A stretch of 32,270 nt of DNA. It comes from Clostridia bacterium (lineage in GTDB: Bacteria > Bacillota > Clostridia > Christensenellales > CAG-138). Shown in pieces: positions 7,723 through 15,090 of the stretch. The notes below the pieces were generated by a model, which ran no database searches, was not told where the DNA came from, and saw only the letters and a list, made by a program, of their open reading frames with translations. The stretch spans positions 1 through 32,270 of the forward strand of contig JAUNBP010000015.1 in the NCBI GenBank assembly GCA_030526995.1, given 5' to 3'. Position numbers and translations under genes: made by a program. Each line of letters begins with the position of its first letter. Position 1 is the stretch's first letter.

Positions 7723-9259
7723 CCGGATCCTTCACCTGCCGTATAACATCGATTATCGTGTTATCACGGTACATAACGACTCCGACAATTCTGTCATGGT
7801 ATTGAATCGGCTGCGGGGTGCCAACGATTCTCTCAGCCCGCTCTTCAAGCTGTTCTATGCTGAATATCGGCAGCCCTGCCTTTATCAACCGCTCCCTTAT
7901 CTCGGGTCGCAACGGGTTTACTGCAATTCCTTGGTCGGTGACAAGCACGTCGATGATGGCGCCCGGGGTGACGACGGTGTTTACCTTTTTTACAACGGTG
8001 GGGATGCGTCCCCTCGTCAAAGGTGCTACAACTACCGCAAGGCTTGCGCCGTCCGCAGTATCGGGATGGCCTCCGATAGCGCCCCTTATCACTCCGTCGG
8101 AACCGGTCAAAACGTTGACGTTGAAGTTGACATCTATCTCAAGCGCCGAAAGAACGACGAAGTCGAGCTGGTTTACCGCTGCGCCCTTATTTATGTAGCT
8201 TGCATAATAGGAGGCGTCAATCTGCTGATGAAAGCGGTTATTTTTCAACGACTCGGCAGCGATGAGATCAAAGGACTGAACGTCCAATATCCGCTCAATC
8301 AAGCCGTGTTCGTGCATATCGACAATCTGGCCCGTGATTCCGCCGAGGGCGAAGCGGCATTTGATGTTGTTGCGCTCCATCTTTTCGCGTAGGAACCTTG
8401 CGGTTGCAAGCGAGGCGCCTCCGCTGCCCATCTGCATTGAAAATCCATCGTAGAAATAGCCCGATGCCTCGATAACCTCTGCGGCCTGCTTGGCTATCAA
8501 CAGCTCTTTGGGGTTCTTTGTAAATCTCGTTGCGCCGCTCATGATGCCCTGCGCATCCCCTATTGCATCCACCTTCACAACATAGGTGACGTTGGATTCG
8601 GGAATGCCGAAGGGGGCGTTGGGGAAGCGAACGATGTGATCGGTGAGAATTATCGTGTTGCGCGCATGGCTTGCGTCGAGCTTTGCATAGCCAAGGCTTC
8701 CGCAGCTTGCGGCGTTGTCCTGCTCGCGGCTGTAGCCGTTGGCATTGCCGTAAGGGTCGCAGGAGGGTGCGCCCAAGAAGGCGACGTCTATCGTTATCTC
8801 GCCGCTCTCAATGGCAGCCGCCCTGCCGCCGTGCGAGCGGAACACCACGGGAAAGTCCATGAGTCCGTGGGAAATTCGGTCTGCAAGCTCACCGCGCATG
8901 CCGCTGGTTTCGATATGCTTAATCACCCCGTTTTCGATATGCTTTATAAGCGGAGCATGTACGTCGTTTAACGAGCTTGCCGCAACGGTCAAGTCCTTAA
9001 AGCCCATTCGTGCAATCACATCCATAACCATATTGGTTATGTAGTCGCCGTTTCTGAAATGGTGATGGAACGATATCGTCATTCCGTCCTTGAGTCCGAC
9101 CCGCTTTATCGCCTCCTCTATGGACGGCAAAATCTTGTTCATCGTCAGCATCCGCTCGGAGAAGGTGTGGGTTGCCTGTGGGAAAACGCCTGAAAATTCT
9201 CCGTGCTGAGCGTGTATTTCTTCGATATGCGGAATCGAGTTAATGGTGGTCTGTTCCAT
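7712..9259 (-). CDS. citF: Citrate lyase alpha subunit (citrate CoA-transferase)
   Basis: The 515-residue alpha subunit exchanges the acetyl on the acyl-carrier thiol for citrate, forming citryl-ACP and acetate. The whole protein follows the CitF pattern, with an early FSGVFPQATHTFSERM, the glycine-rich FLGAPSCDPYGNANGY and MQMGSGGASLATARFL. The ATG at 9259 starts one base after the citE stop and has GAGGAGGT 5-6 bases ahead; a longer frame reaching 9343 runs back into citE and lacks support. Length is normal (about 510). Confidence 0.97.
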   Translation of the reverse strand: MEQTTINSIPHIEEIHAQHGEFSGVFPQATHTFSERMLTMNKILPSIEEAIKRVGLKDGMTISFHHHFRNGDYITNMVMDVIARMGFKDLTVAASSLNDVHAPLIKHIENGVIKHIETSGMRGELADRISHGLMDFPVVFRSHGGRAAAIESGEITIDVAFLGAPSCDPYGNANGYSREQDNAASCGSLGYAKLDASHARNTIILTDHIVRFPNAPFGIPESNVTYVVKVDAIGDAQGIMSGATRFTKNPKELLIAKQAAEVIEASGYFYDGFSMQMGSGGASLATARFLREKMERNNIKCRFALGGITGQIVDMHEHGLIERILDVQSFDLIAAESLKNNRFHQQIDASYYASYINKGAAVNQLDFVVLSALEIDVNFNVNVLTGSDGVIRGAIGGHPDTADGASLAVVVAPLTRGRIPTVVKKVNTVVTPGAIIDVLVTDQGIAVNPLRPEIRERLIKAGLPIFSIEQLEERAERIVGTPQPIQYHDRIVGVVMYRDNTIIDVIRQVKDPDEF

Positions 9260-9260
9260 A

Positions 9261-10148
9261 TTATACCTCCTCAATCGGGATAATGTCGGCAGTCTCCGCC
9301 AGCTCCAAAAGCCTCTCGGCACGAATGACAACCGGCCTGTCAATCATCTTTCCGTTCAAGCTCGCAACGCCGCTGCCCCTCGCATTTGCTTGGGCTATGG
9401 CGTTCATTATCGCACGAGCCTTGATTAAGTCCTTTTCGCTCGGCATAAACGCCTTGTGAAGCGGGGGTATCTGTCGGGGGTTTATGACGCTCTTGCCGTC
9501 GAAGCCGAGCTTTTTGATGAGCTCTACCTCTTTTAAGAAGCCTTCCTCGTTGTTTACATCGGAGTAAACGGTGTCGATGGCATCGATTCCTGCGGCTCGT
9601 GCGGCATTTAGAATCATGTTCCTTGCAAAGAAGAGTTCGGTTCCGTCGCTGCGAGTCGTTTTTAAGTCCGTAACATAGTCCTCGGCGCCGAGGGCAATAC
9701 CAATCAGTCTCTTGCTCGATCTTGCGATATCATAGGCATTCAAAACGCCCTTTGCGCTCTCGATTGCAGCCATCATGCCCGTGCTTCCTACGGGGATGCC
9801 CGCCTCCCTCTCTATCCTCTCAATTTCGGCTTCACAGTCAATAATGTCCTGCGCCGTTTCGGTCTTGGGCAGGCGGATAACGTTGGGCCTCGCCCTTACT
9901 ATGGCTTCAAGGTCCTCTATTCCAAGTCCGCTCGAAAGATCGTTGATTCTTACAACCAGCTCCTTCTTGCCGTACCTTAGGTGCGTCAAGGCGTTGTACA
10001 CCAAAAAGCGGGCTGCATCCTTTTCAGCCATGGCTACGGAGTCTTCAAGGTCGAACATGATGCTGTCGGAACCGTAAATATGAGCGTCTCGAATCATTCC
10101 GGGATTGTTGCCCGGAACGAAAAGCATACTTCTTCTCAACTGCTTCAT
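9261..10148 (-). CDS. citE: Citrate lyase beta subunit (citryl-ACP lyase)
   Basis: The 295-residue beta subunit splits citryl-ACP into oxaloacetate and acetyl-ACP and needs Mg2+. The HpcH/HpaI-type TIM barrel shows LRRSMLFVPGNNPGM at the start, the acidic FDLEDSVA motif near 34-41, and the metal/substrate loop IGIALGAEDYVTDL. The ATG at 10148 overlaps the citD stop by 4 bp (ATGA) with GGAGG eight bases ahead; a start five codons earlier would sit on that ribosome site. Coupling to citD fits the fixed stoichiometry of the complex. Confidence 0.97.
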   Translation of the reverse strand: MKQLRRSMLFVPGNNPGMIRDAHIYGSDSIMFDLEDSVAMAEKDAARFLVYNALTHLRYGKKELVVRINDLSSGLGIEDLEAIVRARPNVIRLPKTETAQDIIDCEAEIERIEREAGIPVGSTGMMAAIESAKGVLNAYDIARSSKRLIGIALGAEDYVTDLKTTRSDGTELFFARNMILNAARAAGIDAIDTVYSDVNNEEGFLKEVELIKKLGFDGKSVINPRQIPPLHKAFMPSEKDLIKARAIMNAIAQANARGSGVASLNGKMIDRPVVIRAERLLELAETADIIPIEEV

Positions 10149-10441
10149 CCCTTTGTCCTCCATCTGTAGTTGCTGTCGTTTGCAGCACGGTGCACCGCCG
10201 TGCTGACACGGGCGCGGACGGTACAGTCCAACGCACCCTTGTCAACCGCCGTGACGGTTACCTTGTCTACATCGAGTTCTTTGAGGGTATCCATTATTAC
10301 CCGGGTGATTTGCTTGCCAAACTGCTGCATTACGCTGCTGGATAGATTTAACTCTATTCCTTCGGTCTCCTTGGGCTCAAGTCGAATCATTATATCGCTT
10401 GATTCCATGGTGCCGGCGATTCCCATTTGGGTGATTTCCAT
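10145..10441 (-). CDS. citD: Citrate lyase gamma subunit (acyl carrier protein)
   Basis: This 98-residue acyl carrier carries 2'-(5''-phosphoribosyl)-3'-dephospho-CoA on a serine. The E. coli start pattern KINQPAVAGTLESGD is matched by EITQMGIAGTMESSD, which puts the modified residue at Ser14. DKGALDCTVRAR near the C-terminus is also a family mark. The ATG at 10441 has GGAGGAAACT ahead of it; a TTG four codons earlier overlaps that site. It opens the operon and is controlled by a promoter set in a large dyad. Confidence 0.96.
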   Translation of the reverse strand: MEITQMGIAGTMESSDIMIRLEPKETEGIELNLSSSVMQQFGKQITRVIMDTLKELDVDKVTVTAVDKGALDCTVRARVSTAVHRAANDSNYRWRTKG

Positions 10442-10448
10442 AGTTTCC

Positions 10449-10499
10449 TCCAACTCCGAAAAATACAGCTATATTGTAGCATGATTTTTCGGAATTGGA
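10449..10499 (-). promoter_or_regulatory. Promoter region of citD within a 51-bp inverted repeat
   Basis: Arms 10449-10464 and 10484-10499 are inverted repeats of 16 bp with a single mismatch, which is a G-U pair in minus-strand RNA. The arms read CCAATTCCGAAAAAT and ATTTTTCGGAGTTGG on the minus strand. The 19-bp centre contains a second short inverted pair (GCTA/TAGC) and the -10 box TACAAT (10478-10473), which straddles the axis. The -35 with 17-18 bp spacing is poor. No T-run follows either arm, so it does not look like a terminator; an operator for a dimeric regulator is more likely. Confidence 0.65.
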
Positions 10500-10534
10500 A
10501 GTCCCTAAAAAAATATACTTTGTAAATTCTACTC

Positions 10535-11731
10535 CTATCCGAGGGAGGGGATTAGTTGGACTATAAACCGCAGTATCACAGAGGCATCTCCGGAGGATAC
10601 GCCCGAGATTTTGTCTACATCCGCCCGTTTTAGCGCTTCGTCATCGAGTTGCTTAATCTGCACAACATGCCTCAGTATCCCTGCCGCATCGTTGGCCTCA
10701 ATCCTTCCGTTTCCGTCAACATCACCGAGCAGAAAGGTTCCCGATGTGGGGGTGGGGGTCGGTGTGGGGCTCGGTGTAGGGGTCGGGGTTGCGGAGGGGC
10801 TTGTGGACGGACTTGCGGAGGTTCCGGCATTGCCGCTCGGTGTTGTATAGTCTTCGGGAACGTCCAAGCCGAAAATCAGCCACGCATACTCGGGGTAATC
10901 GATAAACACGTTGCGATTGCCCTGAATATCCTCTATCATATCGTTTCTTGACATCTCCCATGTGTCTACGGGGTCCATTTCCATCCACTCAAGCAGGGTG
11001 TCGAGGCTCTCTATAACCTTCTTTCCGTTGTTGGCATCGTCGCTCGGGCCTATCACGGGATTTGAAACGTTTTCAAAGAGGTTGGGCTCGTCCCAGCAAA
11101 CATGCACGTAGAGCAGGATTCGAGCAACATCACCCTTGATGTTATCGTTGACTTCCACCAAATCCGAGGAAGAATTGTAGTACAGCACCGTTTTTCCCCC
11201 GTAAGAATAGGTGGAATAGTCGGAAAGGACGTCTCTGACATAGCCAAAGGTGTAGTTGCTCCTCGTGGAGTTTGCGGTGGAATTGGTCGGGCGGAGATGG
11301 TGCAGGTCGCAGCCCGCATCTTGCTTCAAAAAGCTGCCTCGGCTCTTGGGCCAGACGTGCTCTCGGTTATAACTTGAGCTTACCGTGTCGCTGTAAAAGA
11401 GTATGGTTCCCGAAGTGCCGTTGGAGGCATCCGTGGTCTTCCAATAGGTTGTCAGCGAGCTGTAGGTAACGCTGTTGGTCAGGGTTGTGCTCATCAAGGT
11501 TTCCAAGGAGCTTTTAATCTCGGCTGCGCCCTTTGTTGACAGGTTGGAGTAGGTGTAATTACCCGTATAATAGGAGCTTGCCTGCGAGGAAAGCGAGGTG
11601 GCAACGGTGTGACGGTTTCCCGTGTTGTAGGTGCCTGCTGCATTCGAATCGCTCGGAATGAGTGAAAATACTGCGGCAAAGGTCATTATAAGTGCAAGGA
11701 TAAGTGCGATGCGTTTGCGTTCTTTTTTCAT
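10535..11731 (-). CDS. Secreted endonuclease I-family nuclease with C-terminal dockerin
   Basis: The 398-residue protein begins with a basic n-region and signal peptide (about 1-32). Residues ~40-290 are an endonuclease I/NucM-type domain: NREHVWPKSRG contains the likely catalytic His125, followed by DAGCDLHHLRPTN and the N-rich FGYV region. These enzymes cut DNA and RNA nonspecifically outside the cell. A Pro/Thr/Ser linker (about 305-330) leads to a type I dockerin with a perfect calcium loop DVDGNGRIEAND and a second loop ADVDKISGVSSGD, in which a Ile replaces the usual Asn/Asp at position 5. Dockerins bind cohesins, none of which is in this window. The ATG at 11731 has GGAG ahead of it. 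Confidence 0.92.
   Translation of the reverse strand: MKKERKRIALILALIMTFAAVFSLIPSDSNAAGTYNTGNRHTVATSLSSQASSYYTGNYTYSNLSTKGAAEIKSSLETLMSTTLTNSVTYSSLTTYWKTTDASNGTSGTILFYSDTVSSSYNREHVWPKSRGSFLKQDAGCDLHHLRPTNSTANSTRSNYTFGYVRDVLSDYSTYSYGGKTVLYYNSSSDLVEVNDNIKGDVARILLYVHVCWDEPNLFENVSNPVIGPSDDANNGKKVIESLDTLLEWMEMDPVDTWEMSRNDMIEDIQGNRNVFIDYPEYAWLIFGLDVPEDYTTPSGNAGTSASPSTSPSATPTPTPSPTPTPTPTSGTFLLGDVDGNGRIEANDAAGILRHVVQIKQLDDEALKRADVDKISGVSSGDASVILRFIVQLIPSLG
10740..10835. repeat. Simple-sequence DNA coding for the Pro/Thr linker
   Basis: Repeated GTGGGG/GTCGG-type units on the plus strand encode TPTPTPSPTPTP on the minus strand, linking nuclease and dockerin. Such tracts can change in length by slippage. 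Confidence 0.6.
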
Positions 11732-11761
11732 GAATGTCTCCAATTTCTATAACCTTTGCTA

Positions 11762-11790
11762 AGTATAAGCCTATAATCGCAAAAACACAA
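11762..11790 (-). promoter_or_regulatory. Probable promoter of the nuclease gene
   Basis: On the minus strand TTGTGT (11790-11785), 17 bp, TATACT (11767-11762), about 30 bp ahead of the ATG. Confidence 0.5.
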
Positions 11791-11844
11791 GAGGAAATAG
11801 AGGAAAGTTGTTCCTTGCCAAGTTTTGCAAATTTAAGAAAAAAA

Positions 11845-11873
11845 TAGTCAAAGATGCCAAAACGTGATATAAT
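11845..11873 (+). promoter_or_regulatory. Extended -10 promoter, probably giving a leaderless mRNA
   Basis: TAGTCA (11845-11850), 17 bp, and a TG-extended TATAAT (TG at 11865-11866, hexamer 11868-11873). The start ATG of the hydrolase is at 11880, six bases after the hexamer, so transcription should begin at or next to the A of the ATG. No Shine-Dalgarno could lie in the transcript. Confidence 0.7.
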
Positions 11874-11879
11874 TTGAAA

Positions 11880-12821
11880 ATGGTTGTTTTGTATTTGGGA
11901 ATTGCTCTTATAGCCCTCTTTTTGATTACCGTCTCGGTAGTCTCCTTTGCTTTTTTCATCGTATCATCCAAGAGAATGAATCCGAAAAAATATGTGGGGG
12001 CAAGCGTATTGGGGCCCTCACCTCGTGCAAAGTATAAAAAGGAGCTTTTGGAGGCGTTCGACTGGGTTCAAAAAAAGCCCTGCACCGAGTTTACGATTCG
12101 CTCTAATGACGGCTTGAACCTGCACGCTCGATTGTTGAAAAGTCCCAATCCTGTGGGCTGCGTTATGCTGTTTCACGGGTTTCGTTCCTCGCCCGAGCGG
12201 GATTTCAACATCATGATTCCGTTCCTGTATGAGAACAACTACTCCCTTCTGCTTGTCGATGTGCGGGCTCACGGAAAAAGCGGAGGCAGATACATGACCT
12301 ATGGGGTTAAGGAAGGTGAGGATTGTGCGCTTTGGGCGAACGAACTTTCCAAGCGGTTCCCTGCGCTTCCCTTATTCGCTTTTGGAACCTCAATGGGGGC
12401 TGCTACCGTGATGTTTGCTTCGGACAAGCCCCTTGCAAATGTCAAAGGAATCATTGCGGACTGCGGCTTTACCTCGCCTTGGGATGTGCTTGCCTTTTCG
12501 TGGCGCAGAAAGATGAGGACGAGCCCCAAGCTGATAATGCCGTTCATCTCAATCTGGATACGCCTCCTCTGCGGCTACAACCCGAAAAGGAGGACGGCGG
12601 ATCGTCTGAAAAATACGAAAGTACCCTGTTTCTTTATCCATGGCAAGACCGATGCTACAATCCCCTACGCAATGACCGTTGAAAACAGCGGGGCCTGCGC
12701 CGCTTGGCACAAGCTGCTGCTCGTTGAAAACGGGGAACATTGCACAAACTTCATTGTAGCCAACGAAGAATATTGCCAAGAACTGTTAAGTTTTTTGAAG
12801 AGGTACGAACATGAAAGCTAA
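11880..12821 (+). CDS. Alpha/beta hydrolase with N-terminal membrane anchor
   Basis: The 313-residue protein has one hydrophobic helix (about 3-28) and then a serine-hydrolase domain. The oxyanion region LFHGFRSSPERD lies near 98-108, the nucleophile elbow GTSMGAA has Ser171, the acid is probably in CFFIHGKTDATIPY, and the His in VENGEHCTNF. It resembles Clostridium/Bacillus YqkD-type hydrolases of unknown substrate. The active domain could face either side of the membrane. Its stop overlaps the lipid kinase start by 11 bp, which implies an operon and perhaps a joint role in lipid metabolism. The promoter directly in front suggests a leaderless transcript. Confidence 0.9.
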   Translation: MVVLYLGIALIALFLITVSVVSFAFFIVSSKRMNPKKYVGASVLGPSPRAKYKKELLEAFDWVQKKPCTEFTIRSNDGLNLHARLLKSPNPVGCVMLFHGFRSSPERDFNIMIPFLYENNYSLLLVDVRAHGKSGGRYMTYGVKEGEDCALWANELSKRFPALPLFAFGTSMGAATVMFASDKPLANVKGIIADCGFTSPWDVLAFSWRRKMRTSPKLIMPFISIWIRLLCGYNPKRRTADRLKNTKVPCFFIHGKTDATIPYAMTVENSGACAAWHKLLLVENGEHCTNFIVANEEYCQELLSFLKRYEHES

Positions 12822-13698
12822 GGCCTTGATTATACTGAATCCCTGTTCGGGCAAGAAGCTCGGCCTGAAATATATCGTGAGTATCTGCGAGATGTTTGAA
12901 GATGCAGGCTATCAGCTTTCCTTGCACCTCACCGAGAAATCCCATGATGCAACGCAATTTGTGCTTGATTATGGAAAGGGTGCGGAGCTAATCGTGTGCA
13001 TAGGCGGGGACGGAACCCTCAATGAGGTCATATACGGGATTATGCTCTTAGGTGTGAGCTGCCCCATAGGATACATTCCCCTCGGAAGCACCAACGATTT
13101 TGCCTCGGGCTTGAATATTCCCAAAAAGTGGAAGGCTGCCGTGAATGCGGTTATTCAAGGCACCCCTCACAAGCTCGATATCTGCAAATTTAACGAGAGG
13201 TACTTTAGTTACATTGCCTCCTGCGGCGCCTTTGCCAAGACATCGTATTCAACGCCTCAAAACCTCAAGAATTCCTTGGGGCATCTTGCGTATCTCCTTG
13301 AAGGCGTGAAGGACATTTCAACCATTAAACCGCTTCACCTGTCCCTATTAGCAGACGGTGAGAAACTCGACGGCGATTACATCCTTGCCGCTTGCAGCAA
13401 TGCAAAGTCGGTGGGCGGCGTTTTGAAGCTCGATCCGTCCCGCGTGGATTTGAACGACGGGAAAATGGAGTTGATGCTAATACCCACCCCGAAGAATGCC
13501 GTGCATTTCGCTAAAATTCTGCAATGCCTGCAGTCCAAACAATACATCGCTCCCTACGTTATCTTTAAGTCGTGCTCCGAGGTGGAAATTCAAACCGACG
13601 CCAGCTTCGATTGGAGCTTGGACGGCGAACACTGCCCCGCCTGCAAGGAAATATCCGTCTCCGTCATCCCCTCTGCAATCAGCTTGATGCTGATGTAG
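12811..13698 (+). CDS. Diacylglycerol kinase-family lipid kinase (YegS/DgkB type)
   Basis: The 295-residue cytoplasmic kinase shows the DAGK catalytic pattern: NPCSGKK near 10-16, the glycine-rich CIGGDGTLNEVIYGI with GGDGT at 65-69, and PLGSTNDFASGL. It should phosphorylate diacylglycerol or a related lipid with ATP; DgkB-type members recycle the diacylglycerol from lipoteichoic acid synthesis. It starts inside the end of the hydrolase gene, with GAGG seven bases ahead of the ATG. A normal length argues against truncation. The 89 bases to the next gene hold that gene's promoter. Confidence 0.93.
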   Translation: MKAKALIILNPCSGKKLGLKYIVSICEMFEDAGYQLSLHLTEKSHDATQFVLDYGKGAELIVCIGGDGTLNEVIYGIMLLGVSCPIGYIPLGSTNDFASGLNIPKKWKAAVNAVIQGTPHKLDICKFNERYFSYIASCGAFAKTSYSTPQNLKNSLGHLAYLLEGVKDISTIKPLHLSLLADGEKLDGDYILAACSNAKSVGGVLKLDPSRVDLNDGKMELMLIPTPKNAVHFAKILQCLQSKQYIAPYVIFKSCSEVEIQTDASFDWSLDGEHCPACKEISVSVIPSAISLMLM

Positions 13699-13740
13699 CT
13701 CAATTTGTTTCGGCAAGGTAAAAGAATCTGCGGTTAGCTC

Positions 13741-13769
13741 TTTTCAAATCCCGTCAAATTTGATATAAT
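13741..13769 (+). promoter_or_regulatory. Extended -10 promoter of the E2-like gene
   Basis: TTTTCA (13741-13746), 17 bp, TATAAT (13764-13769) with TG at 13761-13762. A GGCGGAGG ribosome site follows, and the ATG is at 13788, giving a leader of roughly 12 nt. Confidence 0.65.
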
Positions 13770-13787
13770 ATTTGGCGGAGGATTGAA

Positions 13788-14672
13788 ATGGAGAAGAAGA
13801 AGCGTCGCAGGTGGGGAGACCGTAGGGATGGAAGGCTTTTAAGGAGCATAGAGCCGTTGAACAAGGTGGCTCTTTTTATCATGTCGAGGCGAAACGGAGC
13901 GAACAATCTCTTTTCCGATTCGGTCGAGGTCACCCAGTTGGAGCACTATATCCGCAGAAAACGCAGGGAGGGCTTGGACGGGTTTGGCATCATGCACACA
14001 ATCGTGGCAGCCTATGTCAGAGCGGTCTCGCAGCGGCCTGCCATCAACCGCTTCATATCCGGTCAGCGCATCTATCAGCGGGATGATGATATTGAAATTT
14101 GCCTTACTGTGAAAAAGTCGATGGCACTCGATGCTCCCGAAACGGTCGTAAAGATTACCTTCAATCCCACGGATACGCCGGAGACGGTCCATGCGAAAAT
14201 CTCAAAGGTTATAGAGGAGAACAAGGGCGAAGCGCTCGACAGCGACTTTGACAAGACCGCCGCCTTTTTAGCGAAGGTGCCCCGTGTTCTTATGAAGTTT
14301 GCCATGAGCATACTGCGCTTGCTCGATTATTTCGGCAAGATGCCCAAGTCGCTTTTGGATATCAGTCCCTTCCATGCGTCCATCTACATAACCTCCATGG
14401 GCTCGCTGGGCATACCGCCGATTTTTCACCACCTCTATGATTTCGGCAACGTTCCCGTCTTTATGTCCTTCGGCGCAAAGCGCAAGGAATATGAACTCAG
14501 GCGTGACGGCACAACGATTGAGCGCAAATATATCGATTTAACTTTTACAACCGACGAGAGAATTTGTGACGGCTTCTACTATGCAAGTGCGATAAAGCTG
14601 TTTAAGACTTATTTGAAGGACCCTTTCAAACTCGATACCCCGATTGAATCGGTGGTTCGGGATATCGATTGA
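13788..14672 (+). CDS. Stand-alone 2-oxoacid dehydrogenase E2 (acyltransferase)-like protein, active-site His absent
   Basis: The 294-residue protein matches only the catalytic domain of lipoyl acyltransferases/chloramphenicol acetyltransferase. The evidence is an early region of membrane-facing and core strands (IVAAYVRAVSQRPAINRF), the strand-loop MGSLGIPPIFHHL followed by GNVPVFMSFGAKRKE, and the C-terminal TDERICDGFYYASAIKLFKTYLKDP. True enzymes carry HRxxDG at that last motif; here Glu257 stands where the catalytic His should be, while Asp261 and Gly remain. There is no lipoyl or peripheral-subunit-binding domain and no E1 or E3 gene nearby. It may use another chemistry or be a binding protein. 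It has its own promoter and a shared terminator. Confidence 0.75.
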   Translation: MEKKKRRRWGDRRDGRLLRSIEPLNKVALFIMSRRNGANNLFSDSVEVTQLEHYIRRKRREGLDGFGIMHTIVAAYVRAVSQRPAINRFISGQRIYQRDDDIEICLTVKKSMALDAPETVVKITFNPTDTPETVHAKISKVIEENKGEALDSDFDKTAAFLAKVPRVLMKFAMSILRLLDYFGKMPKSLLDISPFHASIYITSMGSLGIPPIFHHLYDFGNVPVFMSFGAKRKEYELRRDGTTIERKYIDLTFTTDERICDGFYYASAIKLFKTYLKDPFKLDTPIESVVRDID

Positions 14673-14680
14673 ATCTAAAA

Positions 14681-14726
14681 AACGGAGCTTGCAAACTCGC
14701 AAACTCCGTTCTTGTTTTATTCTTAT
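14681..14726. terminator. Bidirectional terminator between the E2-like gene and HU
   Basis: Stem AACGGAG (14681-14687) pairs with CTCCGTT (14704-14710), with an inner TTGC/GCAA pair and a 6-base loop. A T-rich tail follows on plus, and a TTTTTT run (14675-14682) on minus, so it serves both convergent genes. Confidence 0.85.
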
Positions 14727-14999
14727 TTATTTAAGGGCATCTTTAAGAGCCTTGCCTGCCTTGAAGGTCGGGGCCTTGGATGCGGGGATGTCAATCTCTT
14801 CGCCGGTTGCCGGATTATGGCCCTTGCGTGCGGGACGTGCCTTCGCCTCAAAAGTACCGAAGCCTACCAAGGAGACCTTTTCGTCTGCCTTCAATGCTTC
14901 CTCAACGGTGTTCAATACGGCTGCAACCGCCTTCTCTGCGTCCTTCTTGGACATGCCTGCCTTATCGGCTACGGCTGCAATCAATTCAGTTTTATTCAT
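14727..14999 (-). CDS. hup: HU-type nucleoid DNA-binding protein
   Basis: The 90-residue basic protein starts MNKTELIAAVADKAG and has GFGTFEAKARPARKGHNPATGEEIDIPASKAPTFKAGKALKDAL split over the beta-arm, with the classical RxxRxGxNPxTGxxIxIPA pattern. HU dimers bend and compact DNA. The ATG at 14999 has GGAGG eight bases ahead; the frame continues five codons upstream over that site. It follows mazG, as in other Clostridia, but has its own promoter. Confidence 0.97.
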   Translation of the reverse strand: MNKTELIAAVADKAGMSKKDAEKAVAAVLNTVEEALKADEKVSLVGFGTFEAKARPARKGHNPATGEEIDIPASKAPTFKAGKALKDALK

Positions 15000-15040
15000 T
15001 CTTATGTCCTCCATTTAATTTATAGCTTTTAGCCTTGCCT

Positions 15041-15069
15041 ATTGTAACAGCTTGTAATCAAGATTTCAA
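15041..15069 (-). promoter_or_regulatory. Sigma-A-type promoter of HU
   Basis: On the minus strand TTGAAA (15069-15064), 17 bp, TACAAT (15046-15041), about 42 bp before the ATG. Confidence 0.7.
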
Positions 15070-15090
15070 GTGCTTTTTTGTGTTTTTTCC

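Noticed and set aside
7634..8392. 252-codon frame on plus opposite citF and citC
   Set aside because: Antisense shadow across two genes of a well-identified operon; no start signals.
10740..10835. Short repeats considered as a CRISPR-like array
   Set aside because: The units are 5-10 bp, in frame, and code for a Pro/Thr linker between nuclease and dockerin.
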